From Nonomuraea fuscirosea (lineage in GTDB: Bacteria; Actinomycetota; Actinomycetes; Streptosporangiales; Streptosporangiaceae), in assembly GCF_003001935.1 (NCBI RefSeq), contig NZ_PVNG01000015.1:124001-188000 (forward strand): a stretch of 64,000 nt of DNA, in the 5' to 3' direction. The position numbers and the translations under genes were made by a program. Every line of letters begins with the position of its first letter. Positions within the stretch are counted from its first letter, which is position 1. Below the pieces are notes generated by a model. That model saw only the letters and a list, made by a program, of their open reading frames with translations. It made no database searches and was not told the DNA's origin. Shown here in pieces: positions 29,971-38,817 of the stretch.

Positions 29971-31223
29971 GTGTTCTGGCTGTAGGACTCAGTCACCGGA
30001 CCGCGCCGGTGGCCCTGCTGGAGCGCGTCTCGATGACGGGCGAGGCGCTGGTCAAGCTCCTGCACGACGTACGGCAGGACTCCTGCGTCGCCGAGGCCAT
30101 GGTGATCTCGACCTGCAACCGGGTCGAGGTCCTGGTCACGGCCGACCGCTTCCACGCCGCCGTCACCGCGATCACCGACCTGCTGGGCGTCCACTCCGGC
30201 GTTCCCGTCGAGGAGCTGCGGCCGCACTTCTTCGTGCACTACGAGGAGCGGGCCGTCGAGCACCTGTTCTCCCTCGTGTGCGGGCTCGACTCCATGGTCG
30301 TCGGCGAGGGCCAGATCCTCGGCCAGGTCCGCCAGGCGCTCAAGCTGGGGCAGCGGCAGGGCACCGTCGGCGCCACCCTCAACGAGCTGGTCCAGCAGGC
30401 ACTGCGGGTCGGCAAGCGGGCCCACCACGAGACCGGCATCGACAAGCACGGCGCCTCGCTCGTCTCCGCCGGGCTCGCCCTGGCCGGCGACCTGACCGGG
30501 CGGCGCGCCCTGGTGGTGGGGGCCGGCTCCATGAGCTCCCTGGCCGCCGTCACGCTCGCCCGCGCGGGCGTGAGCGACATCACCGTGGCCAACCGCACCT
30601 TCGAGCGCGGCGCCAGGCTGGCCGAGTCCGTCGGCGGGCGGGCGGTCGGGTTCGGCGCCGTGGCGGGCGAACTGGCCGGCGCCGACATCGTCATCACCTG
30701 CACCGGCGCCGGGCGCCACGTCATCACCCCCGGCATGCTGAGCGGCCCCGCGTTCCTGCTCGACCTGGCGCTGCCGCACGACATCGACCCCGCCGTACGC
30801 GAGGTGCCCGGCGTCACGCTGGTGGACCTGGAGACGATCCAGGAGTCCGGCATCGGCTCCGCCGAGGGCGACGCCGTACGCACCGTGCGCGACCTCGTGG
30901 CCGGCGAACTGCGCGCCTACCTCGACGCCGAGCGGGCGGCCAAGGTCACCCCGACCGTGGTGGCGCTGCGCAGCAAGGCCGCGGGCGTGGTCGAGTCCGA
31001 GCTCGGCCGGCTCCTCATGCGCGTGCCCGAGCTCGACGAGCGGGCGCGAGACGAGGTCGCCATGACCGTGCAGCGGGTGGTGGACAAGCTGCTCCACGAG
31101 CCGACTGTGCGTGTCAAGCAGCTCGCCACCTGCCCGGGAGGCGATCATTATGCCGAAGCCCTGCGCGAGTTGTTCGACCTGGATCCGAAGATGCCCGAGG
31201 CCGTGAGGGAGGTGGAGCTGTGA
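29967..31223 (+). CDS. hemA: Glutamyl-tRNA reductase HemA
   Basis: 418 residues. Active site Cys in VISTCNRVEV, SHRTAPV, catalytic domain EGQILGQVRQA, the NADPH domain ALVVGAGSMSSLAA, and the C-terminal dimerisation helix. It reduces Glu-tRNA(Glu) to glutamate-1-semialdehyde, the first committed step of the C5 haem route. It overlaps rex (ATGA) and hemC (GTGA). Control is probably by Rex and by haem. Confidence 0.97.
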   Translation: MSVLAVGLSHRTAPVALLERVSMTGEALVKLLHDVRQDSCVAEAMVISTCNRVEVLVTADRFHAAVTAITDLLGVHSGVPVEELRPHFFVHYEERAVEHLFSLVCGLDSMVVGEGQILGQVRQALKLGQRQGTVGATLNELVQQALRVGKRAHHETGIDKHGASLVSAGLALAGDLTGRRALVVGAGSMSSLAAVTLARAGVSDITVANRTFERGARLAESVGGRAVGFGAVAGELAGADIVITCTGAGRHVITPGMLSGPAFLLDLALPHDIDPAVREVPGVTLVDLETIQESGIGSAEGDAVRTVRDLVAGELRAYLDAERAAKVTPTVVALRSKAAGVVESELGRLLMRVPELDERARDEVAMTVQRVVDKLLHEPTVRVKQLATCPGGDHYAEALRELFDLDPKMPEAVREVEL

Positions 31224-32140
31224 CGACCCGTACGGGCGCGCTGCGGCTCGGCACCCGACGCAGCCTCATGGCGACCACGCAGTCCGGCATGGTGGCCGAC
31301 GCCTATATCCAGCGCACCGGGCGCGCGATCGAGCTGGTCGGCGTCACGACGTTCGGCGACGTGACCAAGGCCCACCTGGCCCAGCTCGGCGGCACGGGCG
31401 TGTTCGTCAACGCGCTGCGCGACAAGCTGATCGAGGACGAGGTCGACTTCGCCGTCCACTCGCTGAAGGACCTGCCGACCACGCAGGACCCGCGCTTCGT
31501 CCTGGCCGCCATCCCCGCCCGCCACGACCACCGCGACGCGCTGGTCGGCACGCACAAGTTCGCCGACCTCGCGCCGGGCGCCAGGGTCGGCACCGGCTCG
31601 CCGCGCCGGGTGGCCATGCTCAGCGCGCTCCGCCCCGACCTGGAATACGTCCCGATCCGCGGCAACGCCGACACCCGGATCGGCAAGGTCACCTCGGGCG
31701 AGCTCGACGCCGTCGTGCTCGCCTCGGCCGGCCTGGAGCGGATCGGCCGCAGCCACGAGATCGCGCAGATCTTCGAGACCGAGGAACTGCTGCCCGCCCC
31801 CGGCCAGGGGGCGCTGGCCGTCGAGTGCCGCGCCGACCGCGCCGACCTGATCGAGTTCCTGCGGGTGCTCGACGACCCGTCCACCCGCTCGGCGGTGATC
31901 GCCGAGCGTGCCGTGCTGAACGCGCTGGAAGCCGGGTGTTCCGCCCCGGTGGGTGCTTTCGCGGCCGATGACGGGCACACTCTGAACCTGACCGCTGTGG
32001 TCGTCTCCATCGACGGCCGCGAAGCGGTCCGCAAGTCCGCCGCCGGCTCTCCTTCGGAGGCTGCGAAACTGGGCCGCCTCCTAGCGGCCGAGATGATCGC
32101 CGAAGGGGCCGACAGATTGATGGGGGAGCAATCCCATTGA
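31220..32140 (+). CDS. hemC: Porphobilinogen deaminase HemC
   Basis: 306 residues from GTG 31220. Motifs: LRLGTRRSLMATTQSG, VHSLKDLPT, RRVAMLSALRPDLE, IRGNADTRIGK and the dipyrromethane cofactor Cys in LEAGCSAPVGAFA. It polymerises four porphobilinogens into hydroxymethylbilane. GGGAGG precedes the start; it overlaps the hemA stop by 4 bases. Confidence 0.97.
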   Translation: MTTRTGALRLGTRRSLMATTQSGMVADAYIQRTGRAIELVGVTTFGDVTKAHLAQLGGTGVFVNALRDKLIEDEVDFAVHSLKDLPTTQDPRFVLAAIPARHDHRDALVGTHKFADLAPGARVGTGSPRRVAMLSALRPDLEYVPIRGNADTRIGKVTSGELDAVVLASAGLERIGRSHEIAQIFETEELLPAPGQGALAVECRADRADLIEFLRVLDDPSTRSAVIAERAVLNALEAGCSAPVGAFAADDGHTLNLTAVVVSIDGREAVRKSAAGSPSEAAKLGRLLAAEMIAEGADRLMGEQSH

Positions 32141-33681
32141 GCTCCGATAGTCCGACCTCCGGTTTCGTCGCGTTCGTGGGCGCGGGTCCCGGTGATCCCA
32201 ACCTGCTCACGCTCCGCGCCGCCGAACTGCTCGGCAAGGCCGACGCGGTGGTGCTCGACGACGAGACCCAGACCCCGCTGCTGCGCCACTGCCGTGAAGG
32301 CGTCGAGGTCGCCGAGCGCGACTTCGTCAAGCGTGCCGCCCGCGGGCAGCTCGTGGTGCGCCTGTGCGCGGGCGACCCGATGCTGTTCTCCTCGATCACC
32401 GAGGAGGTCGCGGCCTGCGCCGCGGCGGAGGTCGACTTCGAGATCGTGCCCGGCGTGCCGCCCGCGACCGCCGTGCTCACCTACGCCGGCATCCCGCCGG
32501 CCAGCGCCGTGCCCGAGTTCCGGGTCGTCGACGCCGCCCAGGAGCAGGACTGGGCCGCCCACGCCGCCTGCCGCGGCACGCTGGTCGTCTACAACGGCAT
32601 CGGCGACGCCGTGCCCATCGGCAAGGCGCTGATCGCGGGCGGCAAGCCCGACACCACGCCCGTCGCGGTCAGCAGCGGCGGCACCACCACCGAGCAGTAC
32701 ACCGTCGTGTCCACGCTCGGCCGGCTCCAGGCCGACCTCAAGCACGCCGGCTTCACCGAGCCCGCGCTGATCGTGGTCGGCGAGGCTGTCGGGCTGCGCG
32801 ACAAGCTCTCGTGGTTCGAGACCAAGCCGCTGTTCGGCTGGCGGGTGCTGGTCCCGCGGACCAAGGAGCAGTCGCGCAGCCTGTCCGAGCAGCTCGTGGC
32901 CTACGGCGCGGTGCCCGAGGAGGTGCCGACCATCTCGGTCGAGCCGCCGCGCACGCCGCAGCAGATGGACCGCGCGATCAAGGGCCTGGTCACGGGCCGC
33001 TACGAGTGGGTGGCCTTCACCAGCGCCAACGCGGTCAAGGCGGTGCGCGAGAAGTTCGAGGAATACGGCCTCGACGCCCGCGCCTTCGCCGGACTCAAGG
33101 TGGCGGCCGTGGGCGACGCGACCGCGCGCGCCCTGGTCGAGTTCGGCGTCAAGCCGGACCTGCTGCCGTCGGGCGAGCAGTCGTCGGAAGGGCTCGTGGC
33201 CGAGTGGCCGCCCTACGACTCGATGCTCGACCCGATCAACCGGGTGCTGCTGCCGCGGGCCGACATCTCCACCGACACGCTCGTGGCCGGGCTCACCGAG
33301 CTGGGCTGGGAGTGCGACGACGTCACCGCGTACCGCACCGTGCGGGCCGCGCCGCCGCCCGCGCCCATCCGCGAGGCCATCAAGGGCGGCGGCTTCGACG
33401 CCGTGCTCTTCACGTCCTCGTCCACGGTGCGCAACCTCGTCGGCATCGCCGGCAAGCCGCACAACGTCACCGTGATCGCGGTCATCGGGCCGCAGACGGC
33501 CAAGACCGCCGAGGAGTTCGGGCTCCGCGTCGACGTCATGGCCGACACACCGTCCGCCACCGCCCTGGCCGCCGCCGTGGCCGAGTTCGGGGCCAAGCAG
33601 CGCCAGGCGGCGCTGGCCGCGGGCGACACCCCGCGCCGGCCCTCGCAGAACCGCCGTGGCGCCAGGAGGAGAGTCAAGTGA
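32137..33681 (+). CDS. hemD: Fused uroporphyrinogen-III methyltransferase-like / synthase (HemD)
   Basis: 514 residues. The N-terminal half (about 8-235) has the tetrapyrrole methylase fold, GAGPGDPNLLTLRAAELL, but the SUMT motif KGGDP is CAGDP, and GIP is not followed by the usual TxR residues. The C-terminal half (about 245-490) is HemD: VLVPRTKEQSRSL, FTSANAV, VGDATARAL, FTSSSTV. HemD cyclises hydroxymethylbilane to uroporphyrinogen III. The methylase half may be inactive. Start codon is TTG (GGGGGAG upstream), overlapping hemC. Confidence 0.93.
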   Translation: MSSDSPTSGFVAFVGAGPGDPNLLTLRAAELLGKADAVVLDDETQTPLLRHCREGVEVAERDFVKRAARGQLVVRLCAGDPMLFSSITEEVAACAAAEVDFEIVPGVPPATAVLTYAGIPPASAVPEFRVVDAAQEQDWAAHAACRGTLVVYNGIGDAVPIGKALIAGGKPDTTPVAVSSGGTTTEQYTVVSTLGRLQADLKHAGFTEPALIVVGEAVGLRDKLSWFETKPLFGWRVLVPRTKEQSRSLSEQLVAYGAVPEEVPTISVEPPRTPQQMDRAIKGLVTGRYEWVAFTSANAVKAVREKFEEYGLDARAFAGLKVAAVGDATARALVEFGVKPDLLPSGEQSSEGLVAEWPPYDSMLDPINRVLLPRADISTDTLVAGLTELGWECDDVTAYRTVRAAPPPAPIREAIKGGGFDAVLFTSSSTVRNLVGIAGKPHNVTVIAVIGPQTAKTAEEFGLRVDVMADTPSATALAAAVAEFGAKQRQAALAAGDTPRRPSQNRRGARRRVK

Positions 33682-34685
33682 GTGCCCCAGTGAGTGCGCA
33701 CGTGAGCGCGCAGTATCCCGTCGCCCGCCCCCGCAGGCTGCGCCGCGGTCCTGCCGTGCGCCGCCTGGTCCAGGGCAACCGGCTGCACGCCGCCGACCTG
33801 ATCCTGCCCATGTTCGTCAAGGAAGGGCTCACCGAGCCGCAGCCCGTGGCCTCCATGCCGGGCGTGTTCCAGCACACCCGCGACTCGCTGCGCAAGGCCG
33901 CCCACGAGGCCGCCGAGGCCGGCGTGGGCGGGCTGATCCTGTTCGGCATCCCCGCCGTGAAGGACGCCCGCGGCTCGGCCGCCGACGACCCCGACGGTAT
34001 CCTGCAGCAGGCGCTGCGCGACGTGAACGCCGAGGTCGGCGACTCCCTCGTGGTGCTGGCCGACACCTGCCTCGACGAGTTCACCGACCACGGCCACTGC
34101 GGCATCCTCACCCCGTCGGGCGACGTCGACAACGACGCCACCCTGGAGCGGTACGCGTCCGTCGCGGTCGCCCAGGCCGAGGCCGGGGCGCAGATGGTGG
34201 CGCCGAGCGGGATGATGGACGGCCAGGTCGGCGCGATCCGCACGGCGCTCGACGCGGCCGGTCACGCCGGGGTCCCGATCCTGGCCTACTCCGTCAAGTA
34301 CGCCTCCGCCTTCTACGGGCCGTTCCGCGACGCCGCCGAGTGCGCCCCGCAGTTCGGCGACCGCAGCACGCACCAGCAGGACCCGGCAGGCCCGCTGGAC
34401 GAGGCGCTGCGCGAGGTGCGGCTCGACCTGGCCGAAGGCGCCGACGCCGTCATGGTCAAGCCCGCCGGGGCCTACCTCGACGTCATCACCCGCGTCCGCG
34501 CCGAGGTCGACGTGCCCGTGGCCGCCTACCAGGTGAGCGGCGAGTACGCGATGATCGAGGCCGCCGCGGCCAACGGCTGGATCGACCGGGACCGGATGAT
34601 CCACGAGTCGCTGGTCGCGATCAAGCGCGCGGGGGCCGATCTGATCCTCACCTACTGGGCCGTGGAAGTGGCACGAGGGCTCTAA
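33678..34685 (+). CDS. hemB: Delta-aminolevulinic acid dehydratase HemB
   Basis: 335 residues from GTG 33678 with AGGAGGA upstream. Metal-site cysteines are seen in VLADTCLDEFTDHGHCGILT; the Schiff-base Lys motifs are AYSVKYASAFYGPFR and VMVKPAGAY. It condenses two ALA to porphobilinogen. It overlaps hemD by 4 bases, so rex-hemA-hemC-hemD-hemB is one coupled unit. Confidence 0.97.
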   Translation: MSAPVSAHVSAQYPVARPRRLRRGPAVRRLVQGNRLHAADLILPMFVKEGLTEPQPVASMPGVFQHTRDSLRKAAHEAAEAGVGGLILFGIPAVKDARGSAADDPDGILQQALRDVNAEVGDSLVVLADTCLDEFTDHGHCGILTPSGDVDNDATLERYASVAVAQAEAGAQMVAPSGMMDGQVGAIRTALDAAGHAGVPILAYSVKYASAFYGPFRDAAECAPQFGDRSTHQQDPAGPLDEALREVRLDLAEGADAVMVKPAGAYLDVITRVRAEVDVPVAAYQVSGEYAMIEAAAANGWIDRDRMIHESLVAIKRAGADLILTYWAVEVARGL

Positions 34686-34815
34686 CCTAGGGGTTTCCCG
34701 TCAACTCCTGGGGCCCGTGGGTTAGAGTTGCAGGACAAGTGCTGGTGTGTCCCGCGTGTGCGTACAGCCCGGGATCCGGGACCTCCTCAGGCACTGTGAG
34801 GCGACGGGAGACACC

Positions 34816-35445
34816 ATGGTGGGGGTACCACTGGCTCGGCGTACCAAAAAACGCGCGCGGCCGACACGCATCGACGCCGTGCTCGAATACGCCGCCCTGG
34901 GCTGGCCCGTGGTGCCCGGCGCCTACGCGCTCCGCACGGGGCCGCGGGCCTGCTCCTGTGACCGGGTCGGCTGTCCCGACCCCGGCGCCCATCCGCTGTC
35001 GCCCGCCTGGCATCTGCAGGCCACGACCGACCCGGCCCTGCTCACCCGCTGGTGGCAGGCCGAGCCCGAGGCGGGTGTGATTCTGCCCACGGGGCGCGTG
35101 TTCGACGTCTTCGACGTACCGCTCGCCGCCGGCCTGTCGGCCCTCACCAGGATCGACGCCGCCGGCGCCCACCCAGGCCCGGTCGCCGCCAACGGCGACC
35201 GGGTCTTGTTCTACGTGGCGACCAGGGGCAATCCGGAGGACGAGGACGAGTGGTGGTCGTGTCACCTCGACTGCGACCCGGCGACCATCGACGACACGCC
35301 GGGGCTGCGCTGGCACTGCCGCGACAGCTACGTCGTGGCCCCGCCCTCGACGCTGCCCGGCGGGCAGAACGTCACCTGGCTGCGCGCACCCGACGGGCGG
35401 CCGCTGCCCGACCCGCTGCTCCTCCTGGAGTGGCTGGCCGACTGA
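34816..35445 (+). CDS. Primase/polymerase-like domain protein, probably non-catalytic
   Basis: 209 residues. N-terminal prim-pol fold features: AALGWPVVPGAYA, ACSCDRVGCPDPGAHPLSPAW (zinc-type Cys), LTRWWQAEPEAGVILPTG, and SYVVAPPSTLPGG near the C-terminus. The catalytic DxD seen in active archaeo-eukaryotic primases is replaced by FDVFDVP, where the spacing is altered. It lacks a helicase partner. GGGAG precedes ATG 34816. Between hemB and hemL, it looks like a repurposed regulator; function unknown. Confidence 0.78.
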   Translation: MVGVPLARRTKKRARPTRIDAVLEYAALGWPVVPGAYALRTGPRACSCDRVGCPDPGAHPLSPAWHLQATTDPALLTRWWQAEPEAGVILPTGRVFDVFDVPLAAGLSALTRIDAAGAHPGPVAANGDRVLFYVATRGNPEDEDEWWSCHLDCDPATIDDTPGLRWHCRDSYVVAPPSTLPGGQNVTWLRAPDGRPLPDPLLLLEWLAD

Positions 35446-35467
35446 GCGGCGCGGCTAACCTGGATCG

Positions 35468-36757
35468 GTGAGCCGTACACAGAACTCCGACGACCTGTTC
35501 GCCCGCGCCCGCCAGATCGTCCCCGGCGGCGTCAACTCCCCGGTGCGCGCGTTCGGCGCGGTGGGCGGCACTCCCCGCTTCATGGCCTCGGGGCAGGGCC
35601 CCTACATCACCGACGTCGACGGCAACCGCTACGTCGACCTGGTCTGCTCGTGGGGCCCGATGATCCTCGGCCACCGCCATCCCGCCGTCGTCGAGGCCGT
35701 CTCCGACGCGGTGGCGGGCGGGTTCTCCTACGGCACCGCCACGCGGGGCGAGGTCGAGCTGGCCGAGGCGATCGTCGAACGGGTCGCGCCGGTCGAGAAG
35801 GTGCGGCTGGTCAGCTCCGGCACCGAGGCGACGATGAGCGCCGTACGCCTGGCCAGGGGCTTCACCGGGCGGTCCAAGGTGATCAAGTTCGCCGGCTGCT
35901 ACCACGGCCACGTCGACGCGCTGCTGGCCTCGGCCGGCTCCGGCGTCGCCACGTTCGGGCTGCCCGACACCCCCGGCGTGACGGGGGCCTCGGCGGCCGA
36001 CACGATCGTGCTGCCGTACAACGACGTCGAGGCCGTCGAAGCGGCGTTCGCGACGGGCGAGATCGCCTGCGTCATCACGGAGGCGTGCCCGGCCAACATG
36101 GGCGTCGTCCCGCCGCGCGACGGGTTCAACGCGCGCCTGCGCGAGCTGTGCACGGCGGGCGGCGCGCTGCTCATCGTGGACGAGGTGCTGACGGGCTTCC
36201 GCGTCTCGGCGGCCGGCTGGTACGGCCTCGACCCCGTCGACGCCGACCTGATCACGTTCGGCAAGGTCATGGGCGGCGGGCTGCCGGCGGCGGCGTTCGG
36301 CGGCCGGGCCGACGTCATGGGGCACCTCGCGCCCGAGGGCCCCGTCTACCAGGCGGGCACGCTGTCGGGCAACCCGCTGGCCTGCGCGGCCGGCCTGGCG
36401 ACGCTGCGCGCTCTCGACGCCGAGGCGTACGCGCGGGTGGACGACGCGGCGCTCAAGGTCGGGCAGGCCGCCTCGGAGGCGCTGGCGGCCGCCGGGGTGC
36501 CGCACCGGCTGCAGCGGGCGGGCAGCCTGTTCTCGATCTTCTTCACGGACGCCGAGGTGACGAACTTCGCCGAGGCCAAGACGCAGAACACCGCGGCGTT
36601 CACGGCCTTCTTCCACGCGATGCTCGACCAGGGCGTCTATCTGCCGCCGTCGGCGTACGAGGCGTGGTTCCTGTCGGCCTCCCACGACGACGAGGCGCTC
36701 GGCCGCGTGGCCGAGGCCCTGCCCGCCGCCGCCAAGGCGGCCGCCGCCGTCCTCTGA
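35468..36757 (+). CDS. hemL: Glutamate-1-semialdehyde 2,1-aminomutase HemL
   Basis: 429 residues. PLP enzyme: PGGVNSPVRAFGAVGG, SSGTEATMSAVRLAR, GCYHGHVD, IVDEVLTGFR and the PLP Lys in ITFGKVMGGGLP. It converts glutamate-1-semialdehyde to 5-aminolevulinate. It is 22 bases after the primase-like gene and completes the C5 haem set. Only 4 bases separate its stop from the converging EamA gene. Confidence 0.97.
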   Translation: MSRTQNSDDLFARARQIVPGGVNSPVRAFGAVGGTPRFMASGQGPYITDVDGNRYVDLVCSWGPMILGHRHPAVVEAVSDAVAGGFSYGTATRGEVELAEAIVERVAPVEKVRLVSSGTEATMSAVRLARGFTGRSKVIKFAGCYHGHVDALLASAGSGVATFGLPDTPGVTGASAADTIVLPYNDVEAVEAAFATGEIACVITEACPANMGVVPPRDGFNARLRELCTAGGALLIVDEVLTGFRVSAAGWYGLDPVDADLITFGKVMGGGLPAAAFGGRADVMGHLAPEGPVYQAGTLSGNPLACAAGLATLRALDAEAYARVDDAALKVGQAASEALAAAGVPHRLQRAGSLFSIFFTDAEVTNFAEAKTQNTAAFTAFFHAMLDQGVYLPPSAYEAWFLSASHDDEALGRVAEALPAAAKAAAAVL

Positions 36758-36761
36758 CCCG

Positions 36762-37637
36762 TTACGAGGGCGTGGCCGCCGGTTCGGCCGGCGCGGGGCG
36801 GCGGGGCCTGGTGCCGGCGTAGAGGACGCCGGAGACGATGAGCGCGGCGGCCAGCAGCTTGACCCAGGACAGCGCCTCACCGGTCACCAGGGCGGCGGAG
36901 GACATGCCGAAGACGGGCACGAGCAGCGTGTACGGCGCCACGGTCGAGGCGTCGTAACGCCGCAGCAGCCAGCCCCAGACGCCGAAGCCGCCCAGGGTCG
37001 AGACGAAGGCCACGTACACGAGCGACAGCCACCCCTCCGTCGCGGTGCTCAGCACCGGCGCCCCTTCCACCAGCACCGACAGGAGCAGGAGAGGGGGCGC
37101 GGAGAGGGCGCTCACCCAGACCATGAAGCGCAGGGAGTCGGGCGGCGCGGCGCGGCGCTGGACGACGTTGCCCAGCCCCCACGCCGCGGCGGCGGCCACG
37201 CACAGGGCGAAGGCGCCCAGCGGGCCGGCGACGCCGAAGTCGAACGCGACCAGGGCCAGCCCGCAGAAGGCGACGGCCAGCCCCAGCACGCGGCGGGCGG
37301 TGAGCCGCTCCCCGAGCAGCGTCACCGCGAACAACACGGTGAACAGTGCCTGCATCTGCAGGACGAGGGAGGTCAGGCCGGCCGGCATGCCCGCTCGCAT
37401 TCCCACGAGCAGCAGCCCGAACTGGCCCACTCCCAGGGTGGCCGCCACCCCGGCGACCCAGCGCCACGGGACTCCCGGCCGGCCCACGAAGAGCAGGGCG
37501 GGGAACGCGGCCATGGCGAAGCGGAGGCCGGCGTACAGCAGGGGCGGGAAGTGCTGCAGGCCGACCTGCATGACCACGAAGTTGAAGCCCCAGACGGCCG
37601 CGAGGCCGACGGCGAGGGCGAGGTGGCGGGGGCTCAC
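36762..37637 (-). CDS. EamA-type (DMT family) transporter
   Basis: 291 residues with ten hydrophobic segments in two EamA repeats: ALAVGLAAVWGFNFVVMQVGLQHFPP at the start and LVPVFGMSSAALVTGEALSW in the second repeat. Probable metabolite or amino acid exporter. GTG 37637 directly follows the stop of a 36-codon ORF, with no spacer. Divergent LysR regulator 185 bases upstream suggests inducer-dependent control. Confidence 0.9.
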   Translation of the reverse strand: MSPRHLALAVGLAAVWGFNFVVMQVGLQHFPPLLYAGLRFAMAAFPALLFVGRPGVPWRWVAGVAATLGVGQFGLLLVGMRAGMPAGLTSLVLQMQALFTVLFAVTLLGERLTARRVLGLAVAFCGLALVAFDFGVAGPLGAFALCVAAAAAWGLGNVVQRRAAPPDSLRFMVWVSALSAPPLLLLSVLVEGAPVLSTATEGWLSLVYVAFVSTLGGFGVWGWLLRRYDASTVAPYTLLVPVFGMSSAALVTGEALSWVKLLAAALIVSGVLYAGTRPRRPAPAEPAATPS

Positions 37638-37748
37638 TCAGCGAGCGGGCTTCTGGTACCGGATGCGCTGGTCGCGAGCCTGCTCGGCGAGCACCTTGAG
37701 GTAGGAGACGGAACCGGTCTGCTGCTTCTTCGACTTGATGATTCTCAT
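37638..37748 (-). CDS. 36-codon ORF abutting the EamA gene
   Basis: Begins MRIIKSKKQQTGSVSYLKV and ends YQKPAR; its TGA is immediately followed by the GTG of the transporter. About 90% of third positions are G or C, matching real genes here, and the product is basic (Lys/Arg/Gln). No strong ribosome site is seen. It may be a leader peptide coupling translation of the transporter, or a small protein in its own right. Confidence 0.55.
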   Translation of the reverse strand: MRIIKSKKQQTGSVSYLKVLAEQARDQRIRYQKPAR

Positions 37749-37798
37749 GCATCTATTTTCATCTGCTACACATTCAACGACAAGCGAGACTTTCTACG

Positions 37799-37811
37799 CT
37801 AAACCGTTTAG
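37799..37811. promoter_or_regulatory. Palindrome in the LysR/EamA divergent region
   Basis: CTAAACCGTTTAG, 6-bp arms with one central base, 11 bases before the LysR start in an AT-rich gap. The position suits a LysR autoregulatory site. Confidence 0.4.
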
Positions 37812-37821
37812 GCTGGCTTAC

Positions 37822-38742
37822 ATGTTGGACTTGAACCGGTTGAAGGCACTTCACGCAGTCCACGTCTACGGTTCCGTCGGGGCCGCCGCGGACGCCCTCA
37901 TGGTCACGCCGTCGGCGGTGTCGCAGCAGATCGCCAAGCTGGAGCGCGAGACCGGCGCCAGGCTCATGGAGCGCAACGGGCGCGGCGTGCGCCTGACCGA
38001 CGCGGCCGGGCTGCTCGCCGAGCACGCCGAACGCATCCTCGCCCTGGTCGAGACGGCCGAGGCCGACTTCGAGGCGCTGCGCGGCGAGGTCGTCGGCCGG
38101 CTGAACATCGCCGCCTTCCCCACCGCCTCGCGCGGGCTCATGCCGGGCGCGCTCGTCTCGCTCAGGGGACGCCATCCCGACCTGCAGGTGCAGCTCAGCG
38201 AGCGCGACCCCGAGCGGGTGGTGCGCGAGGTGGCCAGGGGCGAGCTGGACCTGGGCGTGATCCAGGACTGGCTCAACCGGCCCATGGCCATCCCCGAGGG
38301 CCTGTCCAAGGCCACACTGCTGGACGACATCGCCGACGTGGCCATCCCGGCCACGCACCCGCTGGCCGACCGGCGCGAGATCGAGCTGGCCGCGCTGAGC
38401 GGCGAGCAGTGGATCAGCGGCGCCCCCGGCACGGTCTGCCACGACTGGCTGGTCTACACGTTGCGCAGCGCCTCGCTTGAGCCGGAGATCTCGTGCATGG
38501 CCGACGAGTACCCGACCCAGCTCGCGCTGGTGGCGGCCGGCCTGGGCTGCGCGATCGTGCCGCGGCTCGGCCGTGACTGCGTGCCCGACGGCGCCCGGCT
38601 CGTCCCGCTGCTGCCGCGCCAGTCCCGGCGCATCTACGCGATCTGGCGCCAGGACGCGGCCCGCCGCCCCGCGATCCGCGCCATGGTCGACGCGCTGGTG
38701 GAGGCCAGCAAACAACAGGAGAACGCCTGGGCCGTCACCTGA
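37822..38742 (+). CDS. LysR family transcriptional regulator
   Basis: 306 residues. N-terminal helix-turn-helix: LNRLKALHAVHVYGSVGAAADALMVTPSAVSQQIAKLERETG; C-terminal substrate-binding domain (about 90-300) with LNIAAFPTASRGLMPGAL. Divergent from the small ORF and EamA transporter, which it likely controls. The ATG at 37822 is supported by the domain boundary; ribosome site weak. Confidence 0.92.
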   Translation: MLDLNRLKALHAVHVYGSVGAAADALMVTPSAVSQQIAKLERETGARLMERNGRGVRLTDAAGLLAEHAERILALVETAEADFEALRGEVVGRLNIAAFPTASRGLMPGALVSLRGRHPDLQVQLSERDPERVVREVARGELDLGVIQDWLNRPMAIPEGLSKATLLDDIADVAIPATHPLADRREIELAALSGEQWISGAPGTVCHDWLVYTLRSASLEPEISCMADEYPTQLALVAAGLGCAIVPRLGRDCVPDGARLVPLLPRQSRRIYAIWRQDAARRPAIRAMVDALVEASKQQENAWAVT

Positions 38743-38770
38743 CAAGCGGGCGCCCGGCTGAGGGGGCCGG

Positions 38771-38817
38771 CTCAGGGCGGAGTCAGCTCAGGGCGGAGTC
38801 AGCTCAGGGCGATGGCC
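38771..38817. repeat. 16-bp tandem repeat spanning the second EamA gene stop
   Basis: CTCAGGGCGGAGTCAG at 38771-38786 and 38787-38802, with a third partial copy (CTCAGGGCGATGG) from 38803. The gene's stop (TCA, 38799-38801) lies in the second copy, so the 3' end has been copied outward. Confidence 0.93.

Noticed and set aside
36877..37752. Alternative minus-strand frame through the EamA gene
   Set aside because: The EamA frame shows ten hydrophobic helices and family motifs; this frame is Arg/Pro-rich noise.
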